DNA of 64,000 nt. Origin: Cryptomeria japonica (lineage: Eukaryota > Streptophyta > Pinopsida > Cupressales > Cupressaceae). Shown here one piece after another: positions 37,101 through 46,770 of this stretch. The notes below the pieces were generated by a model. That model ran no database searches. It was not told the origin of the DNA and saw only the letters and a program-made list of their open reading frames with translations. The stretch covers positions 50,501,136 to 50,565,135 of the forward strand of contig NC_081414.1 of the NCBI RefSeq assembly GCF_030272615.1, written 5' to 3'. Made by a program: the position numbers and the translations under genes. Position 1 is the stretch's first letter. Every line of letters begins with the position of its first letter.

Positions 37101-37676
37101 GTGAAAGTCACTTCTGGGGGTCTTTTTCCCAATTCTAATACTCGGAGGCCTTCTCTCCTTATACCATTCCTCGTTTATCAATGTCTTGCATTTAGCAGGG
37201 TTCATGTCATATGCAACTTGTGCTTCATCTATGGTTGTCGCAATGGAGCTATCCGGGAAGGGGATGTCGAATGCGTCGCCAATGGCCTCAGGTGTGAAGT
37301 CAGCTAGGACCATATTCTCCAGAACCACTAATCTGGTCTCTGATTGATAATGTTGGGCAGCCTCAACTACTAGCTCATAATTCTGCACTGATGGAGGAAA
37401 TCCTGCTGCCTGGGCGATACCACTTTCCATCATCCGCCTAGGCCTGCCATAGGCATTAGGGGAAAATACCCAGTCTTTAAAGTCCTGAATGTCGATGTGG
37501 CCCAAGTCAGTATCGCCTACGTTTTCCCATATGCTTTGGACCTTTGACTCCCTTGGTCCTCCTCTCTGGTATTGGTATTTCATCTTCTCGCCTTTGCGAG
37601 GGATGTCTGATTTAGAAGCCCGAGATGTTTCGGCTGCACCAGGTGTCTTTGAGGATTCTACCGCAGATTTAGGCAT
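34168..37676 (-). pseudogene. Unit A protein: retroelement accessory-type protein, several frameshifts
   Basis: The coding region starts at 37676 (MPKSAVESSKTPGAAETS), just after a possible splice acceptor TGTGTAG on the minus strand. It continues through frames at 37047, 36908-36465, 36468-36235, 36289-35750, about 35679-35309 and 35304-34168. Blocks shared with unit B in order are: EKMKYQYQ; GHIDIQDF; a TPEAIGDAFDIPF region; MVTLLNEVMGLP; ISYLVYMFAQHQ; RLPRYPTDKII; a basic/serine-rich middle; ADYSITTIPIG; and a helical C-terminal region of about 300 residues. No transmembrane segment or known catalytic motif is seen. At least four frame changes make it a pseudogene. The function is unknown. 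Confidence 0.72.
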
Positions 37677-38439
37677 CTATCCTACACAACCGGATGCGGA
37701 TTACAAGACGAGATGAAGGACACAAAACAGGTTAGTTAAAAGGGATACGTTAGTGCATAAGGAACAATGGAAAACCAAAATTTGAAGAAAGCACGATACT
37801 TCAGTAAAAGAGCCTGATTAATTTGGACATGAAATATCATTAAGCTGTTCGATTAAAAAATTTACTACTCGGCTACGGTTCAAGGACTTAGGTGTTTAAT
37901 GATCGCTAAATTTGCACTTAGTCTTTAAGTTCAGTTTTTCGAAAATGAATGAGGTTCAAAATTCCCTAAGTCTGAAATTTGCATTCCTAGTTAACTTTTG
38001 GATAGACTCTGATATTGCTGCTTTACTTGATGCCTTTCAAATGGGAAAAGATGCGGTCTACGGGATTTAATCATTTAATCAATTTTGCATGAACACATCT
38101 AACCAATCTTGCATATATTTCAAATGATTCCAAGGGAGACAAAGGGAGCTTACCTGGCAAATATGGTGTCAACGCTTATGACAACATCATCCTTCAGACT
38201 GATTATGGGCACACTCAAAAAAGATGCGAGACACCCTGCACAGAACTCAGCAGGGCGAATGCTAAAAACCAAAAAGAGGGGGACCCTGTCGTCGACAGGG
38301 AGCGTGTGCAATGCATAACAAACAACAATCTTTCTTCTTCTTTCAAGAAAGACAATATCCTTTTCTCTTCACAGAAAAGTGATAGCAATTTGATATAAAA
38401 CAACAGTAACAACTTTCGAGATGAAATTAGAGAAAGGAA

Positions 38440-38940
38440 ATGAAGTTTCCTGAAAGCTCAAAGACTTCCGTCACTTCCTTCGGGGTGGGACAGCAATATC
38501 AAGCTCAAAGACTTGATTATATGAAGTCCTATCTACCCTTTTCTATACTAATGCTATCAAGAACAAATTATAACAGCTCAAAGACTGCAATATCTTATTC
38601 TTTTTTACATAAAACAATGGGAAGTAGTATAAGCTCAAAGGCTCACAGCTATTTCTCACAAAATCTGCTCCTAAATTCTCTTAAGAACAAGTGAAAGCAC
38701 AAAGACTTACAGCTTCTCTCAACAGAATATTTATTTTAATCTATATTAACGTCAAATACTTGCAGCACAAAGACTGCAAATCAAATGCGATTAAGCTCTT
38801 TAAGGAAAACTTGCAAGAAAGACAATATAGAACACAAACTCAAGTATGTAGCACAAAAACTCAAAGCTTGAGTAATTTCCTTCTATTCCTTTCAATTCTT
38901 GAATTTACACATGAAAGCTCAAAGACTTCTTTGTTGTAAA
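38440..38940 (-). repeat. Dispersed AGCTCAAAGACT repeats in the leader of unit B
   Basis: About eight copies of A(G)CTCAAAGACT or AGCACAAAGACT recur every 40-90 bp (for example near 38455, 38500, 38577, 38630, 38696, 38763 and 38923). They lie downstream of unit B's TATA box on the minus strand, so they would be in the transcribed leader. Confidence 0.7.
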
Positions 38941-38997
38941 TTTGGCAGAGTTTTTGCTTGCTTTCCAAAAGATAAAAATTACAATAGACCCCTCAAG

Positions 38998-39005
38998 TAT
39001 TTATA
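38998..39005 (-). promoter_or_regulatory. TATA box of unit B
   Basis: The minus strand reads TATAAATACTTGAGGGG. The distance to the 3' end of B, leaving out unit A, is about 807 bp. This matches the other four units. Confidence 0.55.
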
Positions 39006-40400
39006 GAAGAGGAGCTTTGAGAAAAAAGGTGGGAGGATCTTAACTAACTTGAGAGATTCTCTCAACCACCAAGACTTATTCAATAACTAACTAAGACTTA
39101 TTTCAACTACAGTCCTAATTGAACACAACTTGTAGTTGCTTTACATGTAATTACAAAAGTGCAAGTAATGAGTTAACTTGCATTTTACAAAAAGACTTTT
39201 ACATGTAACTTGTCAAAAGAAAAACTACAACTAAAAAATACAAATGTGAAAAAATACAACTAAGTGTTGAAAAACACTTAAGTTGTAGCATGTGAAGACA
39301 CGAATCCTTCAAACGTTTGGATGATCATTTGTAGTTCATCAGGATCCGGTTCATGGGTATTCTTGGCAACAACCATGGTCTTCACAATGGTATCATGACA
39401 TCGGAGGAGTGCAGAGCTGTTTTTCTCCAGGATGGACTGGATTTCATGCAAAAAGACTTGGTGTTTCATCAACATTTGAATTGAAGCGACCGAGAATTGT
39501 TCGCTCCTCCATTCATTATGAATCCTTATCTGTAAATTAGCAAGAACTTCTTTTAGAATCAGCTCTCCATTCTGACTTAATATGTTGCAAGAGGCCTTTT
39601 CACAATGATAGATAATATCTCGGAAAACTTCACCCCGTAATCTCATTGTATCACCAATCTCCTCAATGAGGGATTTAAGAACAAGGGCCTTATTTTCCAG
39701 AAGCTCTTCAAATTCCAAGTACATGACCCTAGAAGAGATGATGGCATGCTCCTATAGAACACTCAACTGTTGTTGGACCATGGTACGCCAGATTGTCAAA
39801 CTATCTTCAACACTTTCCAGATTCTTTTTGAAAGTATCGGAAGTCTGATCCAGTTTCTCTTCAATGATTTCTAACTTAGACATCATCTGAAAAATGTCTT
39901 TCATCACTTTTGCACATAGATCATGAAGTTGACCAACCCAGGAATCCAATGCTTGTACCTTCTGAGCAGCCCTTTCCACTCCACGAATTGATTCTTGGGA
40001 ACTGGAAGAACCTATGGAGTTACTCCCTTCACCAGCAGGTTTTGTGATTTTATGAACAACTGCCATAAGTTGTCGGTTTTCCTCCTCTAGCTTGTTTTTC
40101 TTTGCTAGAAGTTCATCACACCGTTGTACCAATGAAGCTACAGAAAACTGAGCATCATGTTTAATCACCTCATGAGTTTGCTTACCCAATTCTATCCGTG
40201 TAACTTTGTAATCAGCAGCTGACATTTCTTCAAGTGGCTTATCTGCAATGGGTTCAACAATTTCAGCTACCTTCATCTTGTTGCTGTCAACAGTTACTTT
40301 GGAGATAGTCTTGGTCTTTTTAGAAACCTTGGATCTAGACTGTTTTAGTTGCTGATAATCAAAGGCATTAGGTGGGATTTCTTGCTTCTTCCTTTTTGGA

Positions 40401-40655
40401 GTAAAAGAACTAAGCCATGGAGGTAAAGCCATCAACTCTCCTTCAGTAGCAGCTGTAGGCAAAGGAGGAGCAGTTTCTGTTTGAATAACCATGGTCATCC
40501 CGGGAGGAATATTTGTTTGGATGGTGGAGTAAAAGAACTAAGCCATGGAGGTAAAGCCATCAACTCTCCTTCAGTAGTAGCTGTAGGCAAAGGAGGAGCA
40601 ATTTCTGTTTGAATAGCCATGGTCATCCCGAGAGGAATATTTGTTTGGATGGCGA
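40401..40655. repeat. 127-bp tandem duplication that shifts the unit B frame
   Basis: Two near-identical copies begin GTAAAAGAACTAAGCCATGG at 40401 and 40528. The period of 127 bp is not a multiple of three. The encoded segment PLPTATTEGELMALPPWL is therefore read at the end of one frame and again at the start of the next. Confidence 0.9.
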
Positions 40656-42527
40656 CCGCGGGTTCCTCAGTAACCAATGGGCATGAAGATTGCCTCATGA
40701 ATTCTTCAAAACCAGAAGTGGAGGTATCAATTTCTGACAGCTGGATACAAGGAGGAGTATCTTCAGGAACTTCCAGCACACTCTCTTGTTGATGATTAGG
40801 AGGTGGCTTGTATGCCGAAATAGGAATGGCATTCTGAGGAGATTCATCCACAAGCAAGTCAGGAGGTGAAAGGGGCGTCTCAATGGAAACTGGGGGAATA
40901 ATCTCATGAGACGAGTCTGATGCTAGAGACTTGGGAGCATCATCAGATTGCTGCACTTCTTCTGGATTGTCCAGATCGATCACCTGAACATGAAACCGTG
41001 ACTTTTCCTTCCCACGAACTGTCGTCTCCTTAGGAGGAAGCACTACTGCTCGGCTAACTCGGAACTTGATCCTTGTGTCCGAAGATGATGCGCCTTCCAT
41101 GTTGTCAACCTGAATCTCAGACTTACGTCCAATAGGCCTCGTAGAATCATCTTCTTTTCCAATCTTGATTTTTATGAGTCTAACAACATTACTTTTCAGC
41201 CAAGCGTTGGTGTTAGCCAAGATAGGTTGAAATCTCTCAAGAATGGATATGCACTCCTTGTGTGACCATTGGATTAAAGGAAGTGGAGCTTCCTCAACCC
41301 TTCGTGAAATATATTCAGGATCAAGTATGTGCCCATCGTCAATCATCACTTGTAGAATATCCACCAAGTTCAAATCAACAACTTGCTCAATAGTGAGCCT
41401 GCAGTAATCCATCTTCAGAACCTCGACCTCTGTACGGAGATCTACCCAGATATCCTCAATGCGATGCATGTGCACAAAGGATTTTTTGATCTTCTCCTTC
41501 ATACCCTGGTAATCAAAATCAGCTCTGGGCTTAAACCTTTTGAGCTTAATTTCCTGCATTTCAGTCTCCATGGCCTTGGCTTCAACGGATGTGACAAGAG
41601 AATACCGGCCAATTTTTAATGGGTTTGTCGTAGAGATCCCCATTCCAACCTTGTGTCTGGCAGACTGATGAGTGTGGACAGCCATGATTTGTCTTCCCAA
41701 CTCCATATGAATGATCTTATCAGTTGGGTATCTAGGAAGCATGTATGGCTGCCCACTATAGCATACGATTCTCATATAGGTGAAGGTCGGGAACTGTAGA
41801 AACAAGCATCCATACTCACTCACCCTTTCCCATGCCTCATCTGATACCCTTTTGTTCTTTAGAGTTCTGTCAAATTGACACATGAAGTAACCGAAGAATG
41901 CATCTTGGACTCTTCTGAAATGCAATCTGCTGGGTCTCAAAGGTAACTGATCATAATATTCCCATACCGGTATAAGCGAGTGATCACCCTTGGTAGAAAG
42001 ACTTGGAAAATGTCTAAGCGATGCTGCCAAGTACACCAAATATGAGTTCATGTAGAAAGTCATGGTGGAAGAGACTGCTGAAAGTTGTTCACACAAGGCA
42101 TCGTTGATGACTTCTCCCCATGATATATGATGGGACTGCCTTATGAACATGATGAACTGGTACATCCAGGGCTCAAAAACATTAGAAAGTTCAAGGCCCA
42201 TTATCCTGCTGAGGAGGGTAACGATGTCTCCTATTTCCCATTTGAAGTCACAGCGGTACAACTTAGCCCACATTGAGAAGGCGGCTCGTGGCTCATGGAT
42301 CCATTTGTTGATATGTCGTTTACAGTCTTTTTCCCTTTTTACATAATACTCAGCTGCACTCTCTTTGGAGATTTCCATGTAAACAGGTGCGGGAGATATT
42401 CTGAAGACTTTCTCAATTGTGTCTACATCAAGGCGGATTATTGCTTCGCCATCATCATTTTTAATGATTCTTGTCTCCTTGTCAAAGTGATGGGCGCAAG
42501 CGAGAACAAATTCAGGTTCTAGGGCAG

Positions 42528-45500
42528 TGTTGTGACGTTTTCACACATCGCCCCATTGCAAATGGGGACCCATGTTTTTTGCTTTTTAGGGTTTTTTTTT
42601 TTTGGTCTTTTAGGGTTTTGTAAGCTAGCCTTTGCATTTTGAGTGTCGCCCAGGGGATCACATGGATAAGCAAGTCCGGCTTGAGTGATGTCTTGATTCT
42701 GAAATTTGGCTAAGTCTGTCCTGATCCTGAAAATTTGGCTAAGTCTGGAATGTCCTGATCCTGAAATTTGACTAAGTCTGGAAACTGAAAAACCTCAAAA
42801 AACTAGATTTTGCAATATAACTCCTGGAGGTCCGAAACCACTCTCAAACATCCTGAAAGTATATATGGAATATAACTTAAAGTATAAATGTTATATTCCA
42901 TTAAAATTCTCCTGATAGAGAGTTCGAAAAGTCAAATTTCGCTCCTCTCCTTCACTGAGGATCCAGAGCGAATTTCCCTCCTGTCCCTCTCCAAGGGTCC
43001 AAGGCGAATCGCTCATGTCCCTCACCAAGGGTCCAGAGCGAAAAAGCTTAGTGGAGTCATTCCTGACCTTGTTTGGACAAATTGAGACATCAAAGGCATG
43101 ATGGAGGACAAAATGAACGTGATAGAGCATCCAGACTTGATTAAGGACGATGAAATGATGAAGTTTTTGCCTAGAAGGTCAAATTCGCTCCTGTCCCTCA
43201 CTGAAGGACCAAAGCGATTTTCTTTATACGCACAATTTTAGACCTTTTTTTGGACATTAACTTTTATTCATAGTATGAAGCAGGATGATATCTTCCCTAG
43301 CAAAGACATTTCATGGTGAAAAGTGAAGCATTTGGGCCCGGAGGACAAAAATCGCTCCTGTCCATCACTGAAGGACCGGAGCTTGAAATCCAAAATTGCC
43401 TTGTCCTTGAAAGATTTGAACGATTTCGCGAATTGAGAAGATCAAAGGAGATGCATTTTATCAGTTGAATATAACTTGAAAGCGCAATCATGAGGAAAAT
43501 TGACCCTAGAAGCAAAATCGCTCCTGTCCCTCTGCCAGGGACCAGGGCGAATTTAAGTGATAGCTCTCGTCCCTCTCCCAGGGACCAGAGCGAAATTCCT
43601 CATGAGGCATGTTTTGGGCAAAAAGCAAGCAAGTTTTGAGTTTGAAGCAAGAAAGGAGGATGAAATGAACCCGTTGAAGACAAATTGAAGATTACAAGAT
43701 ATCAATAGGAGACTCAAATTGGCCTAGGCGCTCCTGTCCCTCAGTCAGGGACCAGAGCGATTTTTGCCTTAGGTCAATTTCTCGCCAAGTTTGAACGAAC
43801 TCCCGGCCAAGGATGAATGAAAGGGGACACAACGAGTCTATTGAAGATAATTTTTGAAGTTAGCAAAGTGTGATGGAGCCTACAAGTCCAAATTCGCTCC
43901 TGTCCCTCAGTAAGGGACCAGGGCGATATTCATTTTATTAGCCAGTTCATTCAAAAATCATGCCAAGTCAAGGACGTACAAGGTTGCACAAGGTCGAAGA
44001 TATCATTTGGAAGGCAACGAACAAGAAGCAAAGGTTGAAAGATAGCAAATGTTGGCTAGAGCATAAAATTCGCTCCTGTCCCTCACCAAGGGACCAGGGC
44101 GAAAACCATTTAAACATCGAATATGCCTTGTTAACGACAAGTAGAATATGCATGAAGCGAAGGGATAACGTCATTGCTTGCCATATAATGAAGATTGGTG
44201 ATTGAAGAAGCAAGATCAAGGAGAAAACACCAAGATCGCTCCCGTCCCTCACCAAGGGACCAGGGCGATATCAACCTCAGGAGGCACTCATCCACAAAAT
44301 CAAATCAATCAAGCTCGAGGTTCTTAGCGAAAATGCCAGTTTCAACGTAAAGATGGAGATTTTGAACGTCAAAGGCGAAAATCAAAGGCTAAAATGGAAG
44401 TTCGCTCCTGTCCCTCAGTCAGGGACCAGGGCGATAATGGTTTGTATCTTTCCACCATCTCCAAGTTTTGGCGTTAAAACTTTTTTTTGAATTTTATTAA
44501 ATGCTAGAAAAATCGATAAATTGGAATATTCAATTGATAGCATTTAAAATTTAACGCACGAGCATTTAATTGATTAATTTTGCCTATTTAAAAAAAAACG
44601 AATTAATTAAAAACGATGGCATTTAATTAATTAATTATTATTTTAAATGAAAACTTGGAGCGCTTGGATTTACTTGTTTTATTCTTACAAAGTCGGCCTT
44701 TGGTTTTATTTTAAAATTGCTTTTAATTACCTTATTTTGCAAAAGTCGGCCTAAGGTAATGCATGGGGTAAGCGCCTATAAAGGGAAGGTGATAATTTCA
44801 TTTTCAAATCATCATTTCACCTTCATTCATATGCGATTTGGAGAAGACAAAGGGAGGTGCGATTTGTATTTACAAGGAGTGAATTTCATAAAGGAGAAGT
44901 GCGAATTTAGCAAAGGGAGTGCGAACTTGAAGTTAAAGTGGGGCGAACTTGCCAAAGACTACATTGAAGACCCCCCCCCAAAGGTGGCGAATTACTAAAG
45001 AGGATCGCTCGTTTGAAGGAGATCACGTTGAAAGTTTCAAACATTAATTTTTGCCTAGGCGATTTTCTTCATTTTGCATTTTTTGAGTTAGCTCTCAAGT
45101 AAGGTATGGCAAGATCCCTTGTTTTAATTTTGAATTTTGATCGTCATAGCCTTAAAGTTTGAATTTTGAAATTTTGAATTGTGATAGCTCAATCGTTTTT
45201 TAGGAAATGATAACTCAAGGACTTATCATGAAGTTTCCTAAATTTAATCTCTAATCTAGTTATTCATTGCAAAATCATGTTACTAATTTTGAAATGTTGT
45301 GTAGGCATCAAATGGAGATCCCGGAGTTGGAAAATCAAGCCAGATCAAGGACGATCAAGCAAGGACAAGGACGACCTTCTTCGATCCAGCCTAGCATCGA
45401 CAAGGACGGCCTTCTTTGGACTAACTTCATCAAGGGCGACTTCCCCAATCCAGCGTTCCAAGGCGAGGTACATCATCATCCTGCAAATCAAGGACACAAG

Positions 45501-46770
45501 AAGTCAAAGCAAAGGGTTCGTTGAAGAAGCAGATAGTTCCAGAAGAATTAATTAAAGCTAGCTTCTCAACAACATCAAGTTGAATATCTACCAAGTTCCA
45601 AGTGTCAAATGAGGTGGCATCCTAGTCATCGCTCATCCAGTCAGTGTAGTCCACCTCAGCATGTCCAGATTCAATGTACCTAACTCATAGAAGGTGGCAC
45701 AAACTCCGATGTACCTACCCCAGCTATCCATTGGTGGAATTTTCTAGAGAGGACATGTGTCCAAGCAATACAATTTTATCATTGGTCAAGCATTAAATGT
45801 TATGTAATGGTTGTAACAAACCCTAATTAGGGTTTTCATTGTTGAATCTTGGCCATTGATCTCGAATTGATCTAAGCCATCGAATTGTATTGAGGGCACT
45901 ATATTAGCCCTGGCATTTCATTTGTAAAGGCTATTAGAGAGAGTTAGAGTTAGTTAGTGAATAGAGAGTAGTTAGAAGGTGATTAGAATAGCAATTAGAG
46001 TAGAGTAGAGAGAGAAGGCAAAGATTGTTGCCAAGAGGTTGTTGTAAAAGACTTGTAACTTCATTGAAGAAATGGTGAAATTTATGGGTCGATTCGACAA
46101 TTTGCATGGTCTTTATACTTCTCATATTTGATTTCATGTTATTAGATGAGTGGAAGAAATGTGCTTGATTGATGGTGAAATTCGTATATCCATACTACTA
46201 GCAGTTTGTTGATTGCAGACTTGCCTTGCGTAGTCAACTGGAATCATTCAGCTTAAGCTTAACTTCAATTGTCGCTTCTTCATCGATATGCATCAACCTG
46301 ATAGTGTCTATGCCTGCAGTGATGATTTGAACATCATAAAGCTTTCCTTCGAAGATCGCACTAGCCTTGTGGAGATGGTCCTGCGATGTCAAAACAAGAC
46401 CTAGTTAGAGTTTCATCAAAGATCAATCATTGCTCCTACATTCTTAGTGTTAGGATTAGATCCTTTCCTTGCCCTCGTCTTTTTTCCTTTTTTTTCAAAT
46501 CTAAGCTAGTGAAAATCCTGTGTTCTAGCAATATTCAAAGCAGATCAGAAGTTCAATTATCAAATGTAAGTCCCCTTGCGATTCCAGCAAATCACATCAT
46601 ACCACTGGAGCTTATCCACACGTAGAGACCCTACTAAAAAGAACATTGGAGTCATCCTAACTGATCCTTCTTGCGATATCTTCAGCAGTTAGCGACTTTA
46701 TTCAAGAGAGGATAAGATGCCTTTGGGTATTTTATTCTGTGTATGATTGTGTACAAAATACACGTCAACA
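42528..46770 (+). mobile_element. LTR2: 4.2-kb solo-LTR-like unit inside the unit B coding region
   Basis: It starts TGTTGTGACGTTTTCACAC and ends ACACGTCAACA, with GGCAG flanks at 42523-42527 and 46771-46775. It matches LTR1 along its length and has the same orientation, terminal hairpin, hairpin array, first TATA-like box (about 44775), second box (about 45899) and U5. It is 375 bp shorter than LTR1, mainly in and before the array. It splits the unit B protein after the AASSFPVA-like region without changing the frame. It has no coding content of its own. Confidence 0.9.
42939..44434 (+). repeat. Hairpin array of LTR2
   Basis: About 12 copies of the CGCTCCTGTCCCT / AGGGACCAGAGCG hairpin, as in LTR1. 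The last five or six keep a spacing near 166 bp (for example about 43731, 43895, 44071, 44236 and 44402). The first three are packed 33-37 bp apart (about 42939-43040), and a close pair lies near 43519 and 43562. The array has therefore been rearranged relative to LTR1. Confidence 0.88.

Larger units (their letters stand above)
32983..38324 (-). mobile_element. Unit A: second protein-coding LTR-like unit, inside the 3' part of unit B
   Basis: The left end reads TGTTGACGTGTCTG (complement of ACACGTCAACA). The right end is near 38320-38327, where the minus strand reads TGTTTGTTATGCATTGC, then a hairpin CCCTGTC/GACAGGG and TCCCCCTC, closely like the start of C1. A minus-strand TATATAAA box at 33811-33818 is 835 bp from the 3' end. 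The coding region 34168-37676 lies upstream of that box in the same direction. The TSD is not clear (GACAG on the left, AACAA at best on the right). The position inside unit B's leader/U5 is supported because removing A restores a normal 807-bp distance from TATA to the end of B. Confidence 0.72.
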
